Source: Bacteroidetes bacterium GWB2_32_14
GTDB taxonomy: Bacteria; Bacteroidota; Bacteroidia; Bacteroidales; UBA12077
Direction: 5' to 3'
Length of the DNA: 64,000 bases
NCBI GenBank assembly: GCA_001768235.1
Contig: MENK01000027.1
Location: 1 to 64,000 of the forward strand
Part shown: positions 1 to 12,037 of the stretch, one piece after another
Numbering within the stretch: the stretch's first letter is position 1
Layout: each line of letters opens with the position of its first letter
Position numbers and translations under genes: made by a program
Notes under the pieces: generated by a model
The model's input: the letters and a program-made list of their open reading frames with translations, nothing else
Told to the model about the DNA's origin: nothing
Databases searched by the model: none

Positions 1-2
1 AT

Positions 3-101
3 GGAAAAGAAAAAGATGGCTATGTTAACTACGTTAAAGGTGCAAACGTTGCTGGTTTCTTAAAAGTTGCCAATGCTATGGTTGATCAGGGAGTTATCTA
101 G
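3..101 (+). CDS. gdhA: C-terminal end of a glutamate dehydrogenase paralog (5' truncated by window edge)
   Basis: Frame 3 reads GKEKDGYVNYVKGANVAGFLKVANAMVDQGVI*, closely matching the C-terminus of the full GDH at 1552-2892 ([32 protein letters not shown]). Confidence 0.85.
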   Translation, partial: GKEKDGYVNYVKGANVAGFLKVANAMVDQGVI

Positions 102-133
102 TATCTTTAGTTTTTAGTTTGTAATTTATGGTT

Positions 134-165
134 AAAGAAGCAACTTTCGGGTTGCTTCTTTTTTT
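134..165 (+). terminator. Rho-independent terminator of upstream gdhA
   Basis: AAAGAAGCAAC TTTCGG GTTGCTTCTTT followed by a T-tract. Confidence 0.85.
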
Positions 166-229
166 GTTTTACTATTCAATAAAAATGAATAATTTTACTT
201 GGATACGTAACTGATTTTTATTTGAAATT

Positions 230-1354
230 GTGCAAAACAGTATTTTAAAATATCAAATCGCGCTTAGTTTAATCCCCAAGATTGGCCATATTACAGCTAA
301 AAAACTAATCGCTTATGTTGGTAATATTGAGGGGATTTTTACAGAATCTAAAAAAAACCTGACCAAAATTCCGGGAATAGGGCATATTCTTGCAGAGAGC
401 ATAATTAATTCAAATGTATTGCCAAAAGCCGAAGAAGAAATTGAATTTATAATTAAAAACAATATTTCTGTTTTTTTCTACACCGATAAAAACTACCCGG
501 AAAGGCTAAAACATTGTGACGATGCCCCTCTTCTTATCTATACAAAAGGCAATTCAAACATGAATAATCGAAAAGTGTTAAGTATAGTCGGAACCCGAAA
601 AGCTACACCCGAAGGAATTGCATTCTGCAATAAATTTATTAAAGATTTGGCTCAACGAGGCCACGATCCTGTCATTGTTAGTGGGCTGGCTTATGGTATT
701 GATGCTGCTGCACATAAAGCGGCTCTTGAAAATAACCTGAAAACATTTGCAGTTCTTGGTCATGGATTCGATATTATTTATCCTGCATCACATAAATCCC
801 TTGCACAGAAAATTACAGAACAGGGTTTACTTATTACTGACTTTACAAGTAAAACTATCCGTGATAAAAACAATTTCATTAAACGCAACAGAATTATTGC
901 AGGATTAAGTGATGCAACAATCGTTGTAGAATCTGGTATGGGAGGAGGATCATTAATCACTGCCGATCTTGCCAACTCCTATAATCGCGATGTTTTTGCT
1001 GTACCAGGAAGAATTTCCGATGAATATTCAAAAGGATGTAACTCTTTAATCAAATCAAATAAAGCTGCAATGCTTGAAAATATTGAAGACTTAGAATATT
1101 TTCTCGGATGGGATGTGGATAATTGTAAACTGCAAGATGTACAAAGAGACCTGTTTGTTAATTTAAATAACGAAGAAAAAATCATTGTAAATCTGTTAAA
1201 AGAAAGCGATGAGCTCCCAATAGACATGATCTGCCTGAAATCTGCAATGCCAACAAGCAGGGTATCACCTATTTTATTGAATCTTGAGTTCTTGGGTATT
1301 GTTAAAACCTTGCCAGGCAAAACATACAAGTTAATTTCCCCGATTTACCTATGA
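230..1354 (+). CDS. dprA: DNA-processing protein DprA
   Basis: Rossmann-type core SIVGTRKATPEG...VSGLAYGIDAAAH...VLGHGFDIIYP...ESGMGGGSLITADLA; N-terminal HhH-like region; GTG start. Confidence 0.95.
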   Translation: MQNSILKYQIALSLIPKIGHITAKKLIAYVGNIEGIFTESKKNLTKIPGIGHILAESIINSNVLPKAEEEIEFIIKNNISVFFYTDKNYPERLKHCDDAPLLIYTKGNSNMNNRKVLSIVGTRKATPEGIAFCNKFIKDLAQRGHDPVIVSGLAYGIDAAAHKAALENNLKTFAVLGHGFDIIYPASHKSLAQKITEQGLLITDFTSKTIRDKNNFIKRNRIIAGLSDATIVVESGMGGGSLITADLANSYNRDVFAVPGRISDEYSKGCNSLIKSNKAAMLENIEDLEYFLGWDVDNCKLQDVQRDLFVNLNNEEKIIVNLLKESDELPIDMICLKSAMPTSRVSPILLNLEFLGIVKTLPGKTYKLISPIYL

Positions 1355-1518
1355 CAAAAATCAGGTTGTGTTTAAAAACATAATCTTTTGCAATGCCCTT
1401 TCTGTGCAAAACACGTTAACATTCGACAGTATTTTCTTACAAACTCGTAAAAAAACAGCGAATTACATCATTTCGCTTTAAAATTTTTTCTCTATGTTTG
1501 TTGGTACATAAACCATAA

Positions 1519-2892
<1,374 letters not shown>

Positions 2893-2914
2893 AAATTTAA
2901 ATAGTGTTTTTTCA

Positions 2915-2941
2915 GGGGACGAAAAAATCGTCCCCTTTTTT
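2915..2941 (+). terminator. Rho-independent terminator of gdhA
   Basis: GGGGACGA AAAAA TCGTCCCC followed by TTTTTT. Confidence 0.9.
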
Positions 2942-3042
2942 ATTTCATGCTTGCTCTGAATAGGGTATAATTGATTGAAATCATCATTAATTTATAATAT
3001 TAAATATAGTTTTTATAAGTTTGCACGGGGATTTATTATAAC

Positions 3043-3810
3043 ATGCAGCTAATCGATACACATACACATCTGTTTTTACCGGAGTTTGATTCAGACCGGG
3101 CACAGGTAATTGAAAATGCTTTACAAAAAGGTGTTTACAAAATGCTGTTACCAAATGTTGATAGCACAACGATTGAAAACCTTGTTCAACTGACAAAAAA
3201 TTACCCGGAGCATTTTTATCAAATGATTGGATTGCATCCGACTTCTGTAAATAAAGACTTTAAACACGAACTGGGAATAGTTGAGAATTGGTTACAAAAA
3301 GAAAAATTTATTGCTATAGGAGAAATAGGAATAGATTTATATTGGGATAAAACATATTTGGCTCAACAACAAGAAGCTTTTTTGCACCAAATAAACCTTG
3401 CAAAAAAACACGATTTACCAATCGCAATTCATGCGCGCGAATCATTTAACGAGATATTTGATATTCTTAAACAAGAAATCGACGGTAATTTAAAAGGTGT
3501 TTTTCATGCATTTACCGGAAATTTAAAACAAGCAAATCAAATAATTGAATGGGGGTTTAAAATCGGCATCGGGGGTATCGTTACCTTTAAAAACTCGGGG
3601 CTGGATGATATTGTAAAGAATATTGATATTAATCATATTGTATTAGAATCCGATTCGCCATATTTGCCACCTGTTCCATACAGGGGAAAAAGAAACGAAA
3701 GTGCTTATATTCTGAATATTGCAGAAAAAATTGCTCAAATAAAAAATTTATCTTTGGCTGATGTTGCCCAAATAACAAAAGAAAACGCGAAAGACCTTTT
3801 CAGGCTTTAA
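3043..3810 (+). CDS. TatD family metal-dependent hydrolase
   Basis: DTHTHL..., GEIGIDLYWDKT, HARES, ESDSPYLPPVPYRGKRNES motifs. Confidence 0.95.
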   Translation: MQLIDTHTHLFLPEFDSDRAQVIENALQKGVYKMLLPNVDSTTIENLVQLTKNYPEHFYQMIGLHPTSVNKDFKHELGIVENWLQKEKFIAIGEIGIDLYWDKTYLAQQQEAFLHQINLAKKHDLPIAIHARESFNEIFDILKQEIDGNLKGVFHAFTGNLKQANQIIEWGFKIGIGGIVTFKNSGLDDIVKNIDINHIVLESDSPYLPPVPYRGKRNESAYILNIAEKIAQIKNLSLADVAQITKENAKDLFRL

Positions 3811-3813
3811 TTA

Positions 3814-4851
3814 ATGGAAGAAAATAAAACAAAGTCAATATTAATCATTTATACCGGAGGTACCATCGGGATGATAAAAAATCCCGAAACAGGTGTTCTC
3901 GCTCCATTCGATTTCAACCAGATAATGGAGGAAGTTCCTGAACTCAAACGTTTTGGATTTCATTTAAAAACCATTTCATTTTCCCCGGTTATCGACTCGT
4001 CAAATTTAAATCCCGAAGTATGGGTACAATTGGTTACTCTTATCAAAAAAAATTACACGGATTTTGACGGGTTTGTTATTCTTCACGGTACAGATACCAT
4101 GGCATACTCCGCTTCCGCATTAAGTTTCATGCTTGAAAACCTGGATAAACCGGTAATATTCACGGGATCACAACTACCAATTGGAACATTAAGAACCGAC
4201 GGGAAGGAAAACCTCATTTCCGCAATAGAAATTGCAGCAGCAGAGCAAAACGGGCAACCACTTGCACCTGAAGTCTGTATCTATTTTGAAAATAAATTAT
4301 TTCGAGGAAACAGAACAACAAAATACAATGCCGAGCATTTTAATGCATTTGAATCACCTAATTATCCTTACCTTGCACAAGCAGGAATTAATATTAAATT
4401 CAACTATGGAGCAATTCATTATCCTACATCAAAAAAAGAATTGATTATACATACAAATTTAGATACTCGTGTCGTTATTTTAAAAATCTTCCCCGGGATA
4501 AGCAGAAATACTTTACATACAATATTAAACCTTGAAGAATCCAGGGCAATTATTTTGGAAACGTATGGTGCAGGAAATGCTCCAACAGACAACTGGTTTT
4601 TGGAAGAAATAAAACAAATTATCCATAAAGGGAAAATAATTTTAAATGTAACCCAATGCATGGCCGGAAGCGTTGATATGAGTAAATACGAAACCGGGAT
4701 AGAATTATTAAAATGCGGCGTAATAAGTGGTTACGATATTACAACAGAAGCAGCAGTTGCTAAACTTATATATTTGTTAGGCAAGCAATTAAGTACAGAT
4801 GAAATTAAACTTAAATTAAATCAATCTATTAGTGGAGAAATAACTCTGTAA
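3814..4851 (+). CDS. ansA: Type I (cytoplasmic) L-asparaginase
   Basis: IYTGGTIGM and LHGTDTMAYSASALSFML catalytic motifs. Confidence 0.93.
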   Translation: MEENKTKSILIIYTGGTIGMIKNPETGVLAPFDFNQIMEEVPELKRFGFHLKTISFSPVIDSSNLNPEVWVQLVTLIKKNYTDFDGFVILHGTDTMAYSASALSFMLENLDKPVIFTGSQLPIGTLRTDGKENLISAIEIAAAEQNGQPLAPEVCIYFENKLFRGNRTTKYNAEHFNAFESPNYPYLAQAGINIKFNYGAIHYPTSKKELIIHTNLDTRVVILKIFPGISRNTLHTILNLEESRAIILETYGAGNAPTDNWFLEEIKQIIHKGKIILNVTQCMAGSVDMSKYETGIELLKCGVISGYDITTEAAVAKLIYLLGKQLSTDEIKLKLNQSISGEITL

Positions 4852-4912
4852 AATAGTTTGTATTAATTTATTTTTTTGTATTTTGTGCCCCGGATTTTGG
4901 GGTAAGGAAGAT

Positions 4913-5000
4913 GGAGAAATGGCCGAGTGGTCTAAGGCGCACGCCTGGAAAGTGTGTATGCCTCAAAAGGGTATCGAGGGTTCGAATCCCTCTTTCTCCG
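4913..5000 (+). tRNA. tRNA-Ser (anticodon GGA)
   Basis: Acceptor GGAGAAA/TTTCTCC, long variable arm, anticodon loop CTGGAAA, T-arm GGTTCGAATCC. Confidence 0.95.
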
Positions 5001-5078
5001 CAATAATTTTTTAATACTGAATTTTTTAATAATTTTACACACATAAAAATCGTTAATAATTTAAAAAGAAAACAAAAC

Positions 5079-5909
5079 ATGAAAAAGTTATTTGCATTTA
5101 TAGCAGTTTTTTCGATGCTTACTTTAGGAGCATCTTTCTATTCAGTTGCTCAGGAAGGAACAACTGGCGAGGCAACTGTTGAACAAACAACAGACGTTGC
5201 TCAAGATACAGCAGTAGCAGCAGTAACTGAAGAAGTTGCTCAGGAACCTGTTCAGGCAGAAGTTGAACAAGGAACTTCAATGCATAAAGCTATTAAACAA
5301 AAATTTATTGAAGGTGGTCCTGGTTTTATGGGCGTTATTCTTCTTTGTATGATTTTAGGTTTAGCTATTGCTATTGAAAGAATTATTTATTTGAACCTTG
5401 CTTCAACAAATACAAAAAAACTTTTAGTAAATATTGAATCAGCTCTTGAAAATGGTGGTGTTGATGCAGCTAAAGAAGTTTGCCGTAACACTAAAGGCCC
5501 TGTTGCAAGTATTTTCTACCAGGGTTTAGACAGAGTACACGAAGGTATCGATGTAGTTGAAAAATCAGTAGTATCTTATGGTAGTGTCCAAATGGGTTTA
5601 TTGGAAAAAGGAATTACCTGGATATCATTATTTATAGCCGTTGCTCCTATGTTAGGTTTCATGGGTACAGTTATTGGTATGATTGGTGCTTTTGATGCTA
5701 TCGAAGCTGCAGGTGATATTTCTCCAACATTGGTTGCCGGTGGTATTAAAATCGCGTTAATCACTACAGTATTTGGTCTTATCGTAGCTATGATACTTCA
5801 AGTGTTCTATAACTATATTGTATCAAAAATTGATGGCATTGTAAATGATATGGAAGATGCTTCAATTTCATTGATTGATATTTTAGTGAAACACAACCTT
5901 AAAAAATAA
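5079..5909 (+). CDS. exbB: MotA/TolQ/ExbB proton channel family protein
   Basis: Signal-like N-terminus, Ala/Glu-rich linker, then three TM region with APMLGFMGTVIGMIGAFDAI...GGIKIALITTVFGLIVA. Confidence 0.93.
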   Translation: MKKLFAFIAVFSMLTLGASFYSVAQEGTTGEATVEQTTDVAQDTAVAAVTEEVAQEPVQAEVEQGTSMHKAIKQKFIEGGPGFMGVILLCMILGLAIAIERIIYLNLASTNTKKLLVNIESALENGGVDAAKEVCRNTKGPVASIFYQGLDRVHEGIDVVEKSVVSYGSVQMGLLEKGITWISLFIAVAPMLGFMGTVIGMIGAFDAIEAAGDISPTLVAGGIKIALITTVFGLIVAMILQVFYNYIVSKIDGIVNDMEDASISLIDILVKHNLKK

Positions 5910-5915
5910 TCTTAC

Positions 5916-6350
5916 ATGAATAAATTAGTTAGAATATTCTATATTCTGCTCCTCGTTATATCCGCTATTTTATGCGTACTTTTTTATACAGGAGGAACAG
6001 AAATTGACGGTACAACTCCAATATTTACCAACACATTTATATTGTATGCATATATTCTTACAGGTATAGCTGTTGTTGCATCTCTTATTTTCCCTGTTTT
6101 TCAAATGATAACAAATCCTAAGAATGCTAAAAAAAGTTTATTAGGTGTTCTTGCTCTTGTTGTTGTTGTTATTTTAGCATATGCATTTTCATCTGCTGAA
6201 ACTCTAAATTTTTCTGGAACAGACATGGAAAAATTTAATGTTCCAAGTTTGTTGAAAAAAGTAGATACAGGTATTATTACAACATATATTCTTGTTGCAG
6301 TTGCCATTATTGCTATGATTTACAGCGAAACATCAAAATTATTCAAATAG
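5916..6350 (+). CDS. Small multi-TM membrane protein embedded in ExbB/ExbD block
   Basis: 144 aa with several hydrophobic helices; 6 bp after exbB; no recognised domain. Confidence 0.8.
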   Translation: MNKLVRIFYILLLVISAILCVLFYTGGTEIDGTTPIFTNTFILYAYILTGIAVVASLIFPVFQMITNPKNAKKSLLGVLALVVVVILAYAFSSAETLNFSGTDMEKFNVPSLLKKVDTGIITTYILVAVAIIAMIYSETSKLFK

Positions 6351-6410
6351 TAGTTGTTTTTTTGTAACGTAGTTACTGTAATGATTTTTTAATTTTTAAA
6401 ACAAATAATT

Positions 6411-6992
6411 ATGCCAAGAAGACCTGGTGGTACATATAGCGCAGCATCAATGGCCGATATCGCTTTCTTGCTGTTAATCTTTTTCCTGGTTGCCACTACT
6501 ATGGACGTTGATAGCGGATTGTCGAGGAAACTTCCTCCCATGCCGCCTCCCGGACAGCAAGATGCACCAAATGAAATTAAAGAAAGAAATATTTTTGTTG
6601 TTTTAATCAATGCAAATGATCAACTGATGGTTGAAAATAAGCCAATGGATATTTATAGCCTTCGTGCTGAAGCAAAAGAATTTTTGGCTAATCCGTCGAA
6701 TAAAGAGAATTTGCCCGAAAAAATATTAAAAGATATTCCTTATTTTGGACAGATTGCTGTAAACAAAAATGCTGTTATCTCTCTTCAAAATGACAGGGGT
6801 ACAAGTTATGGAATGTATATTAAAGTACAGAACGAACTTGCAGCTGCAGTTAATGAACTTAGAAATGACCTTGCCCAACAAAAATTCGGAAAAAAGTATG
6901 ATGATTTAAAAAAGGAGCAAGCGGATGCTATTGCAGATATTTATCCTCAGATTATTTCTGAAGCCGAACCTAAAAATATTGGAGGGAAGTAA
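6411..6992 (+). CDS. exbD: ExbD/TolR family biopolymer transport protein
   Basis: N-terminal TM SMADIAFLLLIFFLVATTMDVDSGL typical of ExbD. Confidence 0.92.
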   Translation: MPRRPGGTYSAASMADIAFLLLIFFLVATTMDVDSGLSRKLPPMPPPGQQDAPNEIKERNIFVVLINANDQLMVENKPMDIYSLRAEAKEFLANPSNKENLPEKILKDIPYFGQIAVNKNAVISLQNDRGTSYGMYIKVQNELAAAVNELRNDLAQQKFGKKYDDLKKEQADAIADIYPQIISEAEPKNIGGK

Positions 6993-6994
6993 AC

Positions 6995-7468
6995 ATGTCA
7001 AAATTCAAACGTAAAATAAAAGTTGGTTCACAGGAAATTTCAACAGCTTCTTTACCCGATATCGTGTTCATGTTGTTGTTTTTCTTTATGGTAACAACCG
7101 TAATGCGTGAAACGACTGTTAAAGTTGCTCAAAAAATGCCCGGTGCTACCGAAGTAAAAAAACTCGAGAAAAAATCTTTAGTGAGTTATATTTATATTGG
7201 TAAACCACGACAGACTTTTCAGTCAATGTATGGTACTGAACCCAGAATACAACTTAACGATGCTTTCGCTAAAGTAGAAGATATTCGTGATTATATCGTT
7301 TCAGAAAGAGAAAAAGTTGACGAAAACGAACGCCCTTTTATGACAACATCTTTAAAAGTGGATCAATACACGAAAATGGGTGTTGTTGTTGATGTTAAAC
7401 AAGAACTGCGTAAAGCAAGTGCTCTTAAAATCAACTATTCTACACGAAAAGTTACCGAACTAGAATAA
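6995..7468 (+). CDS. exbD: ExbD/TolR family biopolymer transport protein (second copy)
   Basis: STASLPDIVFMLLFFFMVTTVMRETTV TM segment; 2 bp after previous exbD. Confidence 0.92.
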   Translation: MSKFKRKIKVGSQEISTASLPDIVFMLLFFFMVTTVMRETTVKVAQKMPGATEVKKLEKKSLVSYIYIGKPRQTFQSMYGTEPRIQLNDAFAKVEDIRDYIVSEREKVDENERPFMTTSLKVDQYTKMGVVVDVKQELRKASALKINYSTRKVTELE

Positions 7469-7492
7469 ATTTTTAAGCATCCTATACTTAGT

Positions 7493-7523
7493 AAGGAGAT
7501 GAGTAATTCATCTCCTTTTTTAT
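7493..7523 (+). terminator. Rho-independent terminator of ExbB/ExbD operon
   Basis: AAGGAGATGA GTAAT TCATCTCCTT plus T-tract. Confidence 0.88.
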
Positions 7524-7654
7524 TATAAATAACTACTGGTATGTAATTTGTAATTTAAAGTCATTAAAAATTCATACATTATTGAATATAACTTATATTT
7601 GTATTAATAATCTTTAAATTTTAAAAGATTTTTGTATTAATAGCTTAAAAAACT

Positions 7655-8050
7655 ATGAAAAAACTGAATTATTTTCTTATTCTGCTAATTATATTCCTGC
7701 TGGCAAATAAAATTTCATATTCACAAAAAGAGATATTTATTAAAGAATTTCAGTTCGAGCTAAAAAAAATTAGCGATAATCAGTATGAAAACGAATATTT
7801 CTTAACAATTACCCTCAATAAAAATTCACTGTATAAATTTACTGTATTAAACCACATAGGCGATTTCCCGGGGAAAGCCAATATCCAGATACTTGACGGG
7901 AGCCAGGTAGTAGCTACAAATTCCGTTGGTGATAAGTACTATGAAAAATTCATGTTTAAGTGTACAAAAACAGGTTTTTACGATATTTTAATCAATTTCC
8001 AGGATAACAAAACAGGCTCATCACTCATAAAACTCTTCCTTGTACAATAA
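7655..8050 (+). CDS. Hypothetical secreted protein
   Basis: 131 aa with Sec signal peptide; preceded by TATATTTG (7594-7601), a Bacteroidota-like -7 box. Confidence 0.75.
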   Translation: MKKLNYFLILLIIFLLANKISYSQKEIFIKEFQFELKKISDNQYENEYFLTITLNKNSLYKFTVLNHIGDFPGKANIQILDGSQVVATNSVGDKYYEKFMFKCTKTGFYDILINFQDNKTGSSLIKLFLVQ

Positions 8051-8072
8051 AAAAAGCTGATTTACTCAGCTC
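8047..8072 (-). terminator. Rho-independent terminator of tRNA-Arg (minus strand)
   Basis: On minus strand AGCTGA GTAAA TCAGCT followed by TTTTTTT. Confidence 0.75.
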
Positions 8073-8076
8073 TGTG

Positions 8077-8149
8077 TGATCCAGGGAGGACTCGAACCCC
8101 CAACTCTCAGGGCCGAAACCTGATGTTCTATCCATTGAACTACTGGACC
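8077..8149 (-). tRNA. tRNA-Arg (anticodon TCG)
   Basis: Minus strand GGTCCAGTAGTTCAATGGATAGAAC...TCAGG TTTCGGC CCTGA...GGGGGTTCGAGTCCTCCCTGGATCA cloverleaf. Confidence 0.93.
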
Positions 8150-8331
8150 AATTGTGATGCAAATTTATAAAAATTATTGGCTTCCCGAAAAAAATAAGAA
8201 TTACTTTTATTTTAACACCTTACTTTTTCGATATTTTTTGCATTCCTAAATTTCATTTAATGAGCATTTATTGCTAAAGATTATTTAATTTCGCAATTTG
8301 AAAAAAACATCATATTCAAACACAAACCTTT

Positions 8332-11115
8332 ATGGAATACAATTTTAAGGATATCGAGAAAAAATGGCAGGAATACTGGTCTGTAAACAAGTCCTTTGAA
8401 ACAACAATCAACAAAGAAAAACCTAAGTACTATGTTCTCGATATGTTCCCCTATCCTTCAGGAGCCGGACTTCATGTTGGCCACCCACTGGGATATATTG
8501 CAACGGATATTTATTCACGCTTTAAACGATTGCAAGGATTTAACGTGCTCCACCCGATGGGATACGATGCCTTTGGCTTACCCGCAGAACAATATGCCAT
8601 TCAAACAGGGCAGCATCCGGCAATTACAACCGATATTAACATCAAACGATATAAAGAACAACTTAATAAAATTGGGTTTTCCTATGACTGGAGCAGAGAA
8701 TTCAGAACCTGCGACCCGGAATATTACAAATGGACACAGCGTGTTTTTATTGAACTCTTTGAACATTGGTACAATACCGATACAAAGAAAGCCGAACCCA
8801 TATCAAATCTTGTAAAAGAATTTGAAATAAACGGGAATAAACAAGTCCATGCTGCTTGTAACGAAACACGAATATTCACATCATCTGAATGGAATACTAA
8901 AACCGATGATGAGAAACAAACCATATTACTTAACTATCGATTAGCATATTTGGCAGACACTATGGTAAACTGGTGTCCCAAATTAGGTACAGTATTAGCC
9001 AACGATGAGGTAAAAGATGGATTTTCTGTTCGCGGGGGACATCCTGTTGAACAAAAAAAAATGAAACAATGGTCGTTGAGAATTTCTGCTTATGCTGAAA
9101 GATTACTGAATGGTTTGGATACTATTGATTGGTCAGAATCAATAAAAGAAGTTCAGAAAAACTGGATTGGCCGCTCCGAAGGTGCTGAAATGTTATTCCC
9201 TGTAAAAGGAAAAGATTTTTCAATCGAAATATTTACCACGCGTCCAGATACAACCTGGGGTGTTAGCTTTATGGTATTAGCTCCTGAAAACGAATTAGTA
9301 GATAAAATCACGACATCAGAATACAAAAAAGCTGTTAAAGATTATATCTCCGAAACAAAAAAACGCTCCGAAAGAGAACGCATGGCCGATGCAAAATCAG
9401 TAAGTGGCCAATTTACCGGTGCATATGCTGTAAATCCTCTTACAAACCAGGAAATTCCGGTTTATATTAGCGATTATGTTTTAATGGGATACGGAACAGG
9501 AGCTATTATGGCTGTTCCCGGGCACGATAGCCGTGATTTTAAATTCGCCCGCCATTTTAGCTTACCAATCATCCAGGTTGTTGTTAAAGAAGATGAGCAA
9601 GAAAGCAATCCTGCAACATGGAGTGATTCATACGACTCGAAAGAAGGAATAATGATTAATTCCGGTTTCATTAATGGCTTACTTGTTACTGATGCTATTG
9701 AAAAAACCATTCAATACATTGAAGAGAAAGGTATTGGTAACAGAAAAGTAAATTACAGGTTACGGGATGCCATTTTCAGCCGCCAGCGATATTGGGGAGA
9801 GCCATTCCCAATTTATTTTAAAAACGGGTTGCCTTACACGTTGCCTAAAGATAACCTGCCACTGGAATTGCCCGGTGTTGATGCCTTTTTACCAACAGAA
9901 AAAGGCGAGCCTCCTTTAGCCCGGGCTAAAAACTGGAAAACAGCGGATGGGTATCCGCTCGAATTAAGCACTATGCCTGGATTTGCAGGCTCATCAGCTT
10001 ACTATTTGAGATACATGGACCCTAAAAACCCCGATGAGCTCGTTTCAAAAGAATCGAATCAATATTGGAGAAATGTTGATTTATATATCGGGGGAACAGA
10101 ACATGCAACCGGACATTTAATTTATTCCCGTTTCTGGAACAAATTTTTATTTGACATAGGCTGGGTATGCGAAGAAGAACCATTTAAAAAACTCATTAAC
10201 CAGGGAATGATCCAGGGACGTTCAAATTTTGTTTACCGAATTAAAAACACCAATAAATTTGTATCATTAAATCTTAAAAGAGAATATGATACTACCCCTA
10301 TTCACGTTGATGTAAACATTGTTCATAATGATATTTTAGATATTGAAGCATTCAGAAACTGGAATCCCGAATATAAAAATGCAGAGTTTATATTGGAAGA
10401 CGGGAAATACATTTGCGGGCATGCCGTTGAAAAAATGTCAAAATCGTTATACAATGTTGTAAATCCCGACGATGTTATCGAGCAATATGGAGCCGATACA
10501 TTACGTATGTACGAAATGTTCCTGGGCCCTCTAGAAATGTCTAAACCCTGGGATACAAATGGTATTGATGGCGTTCATAAGTTCCTGAAGAAATTCTGGA
10601 AATTATTTCATGACGAATCATTTAATTTCAACATTTCAGAAGAAAAACCTGAAAAAGTAGAATTAAAAGTTTTACATAAAACGATTAAGAAAATACAGGA
10701 AGATATCGAGCGATTTTCATTCAACACATCCGTGAGCGCATTCATGATTTGTGTAAATGAACTAAACGAATTAAAATGCAATAAAAGAAGTATCCTTGAA
10801 AATCTTTTAGTAATACTATCCCCTTTCGCACCTCACATTACAGAAGAATTATGGGTTCTTTGTGGGCACAACGGAAGTATTATAAATGCAAAACTACCTG
10901 TTTTCGATGAATCCTATTTAAAGGAAACAAACTTTGAATATCCTGTTTCATTTAACGGTAAAATGAGATTTAAGCTTGAATTACCATTGGGAATACTCCC
11001 TAAAGATGCCGAAAATGCTGTTTTATCAAACGAAAACAGCCAGAAGTGGCTTGAAGGAAAACAACCTAAAAAAATAATTTTTGTTCCAAATAAAATTATA
11101 AATGTTGTAATTTAA
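8332..11115 (+). CDS. leuS: Leucyl-tRNA synthetase
   Basis: 927 aa; [15 protein letters not shown] (HIGH-type), editing-domain [14 protein letters not shown] signature. Confidence 0.98.
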   Translation: MEYNFKDIEKKWQEYWSVNKSFETTINKEKPKYYVLDMFPYPSGAGLHVGHPLGYIATDIYSRFKRLQGFNVLHPMGYDAFGLPAEQYAIQTGQHPAITTDINIKRYKEQLNKIGFSYDWSREFRTCDPEYYKWTQRVFIELFEHWYNTDTKKAEPISNLVKEFEINGNKQVHAACNETRIFTSSEWNTKTDDEKQTILLNYRLAYLADTMVNWCPKLGTVLANDEVKDGFSVRGGHPVEQKKMKQWSLRISAYAERLLNGLDTIDWSESIKEVQKNWIGRSEGAEMLFPVKGKDFSIEIFTTRPDTTWGVSFMVLAPENELVDKITTSEYKKAVKDYISETKKRSERERMADAKSVSGQFTGAYAVNPLTNQEIPVYISDYVLMGYGTGAIMAVPGHDSRDFKFARHFSLPIIQVVVKEDEQESNPATWSDSYDSKEGIMINSGFINGLLVTDAIEKTIQYIEEKGIGNRKVNYRLRDAIFSRQRYWGEPFPIYFKNGLPYTLPKDNLPLELPGVDAFLPTEKGEPPLARAKNWKTADGYPLELSTMPGFAGSSAYYLRYMDPKNPDELVSKESNQYWRNVDLYIGGTEHATGHLIYSRFWNKFLFDIGWVCEEEPFKKLINQGMIQGRSNFVYRIKNTNKFVSLNLKREYDTTPIHVDVNIVHNDILDIEAFRNWNPEYKNAEFILEDGKYICGHAVEKMSKSLYNVVNPDDVIEQYGADTLRMYEMFLGPLEMSKPWDTNGIDGVHKFLKKFWKLFHDESFNFNISEEKPEKVELKVLHKTIKKIQEDIERFSFNTSVSAFMICVNELNELKCNKRSILENLLVILSPFAPHITEELWVLCGHNGSIINAKLPVFDESYLKETNFEYPVSFNGKMRFKLELPLGILPKDAENAVLSNENSQKWLEGKQPKKIIFVPNKIINVVI

Positions 11116-11126
11116 TTTTTACTACC

Positions 11127-11984
11127 ATGGATGCAAAAGTTTTGAAAAACATTAAAGCTTACATCATAATAACTCTTGGCCTTTTTATAAATGCCTTAGG
11201 CTGGACAGCCTTTTTAATACCGGCAGAAATAACGGGCGGGGGAATTACAGGTGTTGCAACATTAATTTTTTATGCAACAAAATTCCCGATTGGAATATCC
11301 TATCTTGCCATAAATGCAGTCTTAATCCTATCAAGCATTAAAATGCTCGGGAAAGGATTTGGCATAAAAACAATTTTCGCTACAACTGTCTTATCTGTAT
11401 TTCTTTCTGTACTGCAGGGAATAATTAAAGAGCCTATTGTAACAGAAAATTTCATGTCGGCTGTAATTGGAGGTATCCTGGCCGGAGTTGGTGTAGGTAT
11501 CGTTTTTAGCCAGGGAGGAAGTACCGGAGGCACAGATATCATTGCCATGATGATTAATAAGTACAGGGAAATAAGTCCGGGCAGAGTTATTCTTTATGCC
11601 GATGTTATTATCATTTCATCATCATTTCTCATTTTCAAATCACTTGAAAAAATCGTTTATGGATACGTTGCCATGGCAATTACTGCTTATACAATTGATT
11701 TGGTTCTTACCGGGACAAAACGAACTGTACAAATGTTTATCTTTTCTAAAGAACATGAAAAAATTGCAGAACGGGTTGCTAATGATGTGAAACGGGGAAT
11801 TACCGTTCTCGATGGAAAAGGTTGGTACACGAAAGCCGATTCAAAAATACTTTTAATCCTGGTTAAAAAACAGGAATCGCACGATATCCTTAGAATAATT
11901 AAAGAAATTGACCCTAGCGCATTTGTTTCTGTAAACAATGTTATGGGTGTTTATGGGCGAGGTTTTGACAGGATAAAATCATAA
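11127..11984 (+). CDS. YitT family membrane protein
   Basis: N-terminal TM domain GWTAFLIPAEITGGGITGVATL and C-terminal DUF2179-like domain (ITVLDGKGWYTK...VMGVYGRGF). Confidence 0.92.
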   Translation: MDAKVLKNIKAYIIITLGLFINALGWTAFLIPAEITGGGITGVATLIFYATKFPIGISYLAINAVLILSSIKMLGKGFGIKTIFATTVLSVFLSVLQGIIKEPIVTENFMSAVIGGILAGVGVGIVFSQGGSTGGTDIIAMMINKYREISPGRVILYADVIIISSSFLIFKSLEKIVYGYVAMAITAYTIDLVLTGTKRTVQMFIFSKEHEKIAERVANDVKRGITVLDGKGWYTKADSKILLILVKKQESHDILRIIKEIDPSAFVSVNNVMGVYGRGFDRIKS

Positions 11985-12037
11985 GTTGTTGACTTTTATA
12001 ATTTTAATTTTTACTTTTGGTGCAAAATACTGGAAAC

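Noticed and set aside
979-1329. 116-aa antisense ORF inside dprA, and similar antisense ORFs (26165-26521, 35823-36155, 44811-45113, 60144-60452)
   Set aside because: They lie opposite strong conserved CDSs, have no domain signal and no independent regulatory context; typical by-products of codon bias.
4868-5080. Minus-strand 70-aa ORF (...CGERGIRTLDTLLRHTHFPGVRLRPLGHFS...)
   Set aside because: It is the antisense translation of tRNA-Ser, a well-known false ORF pattern.
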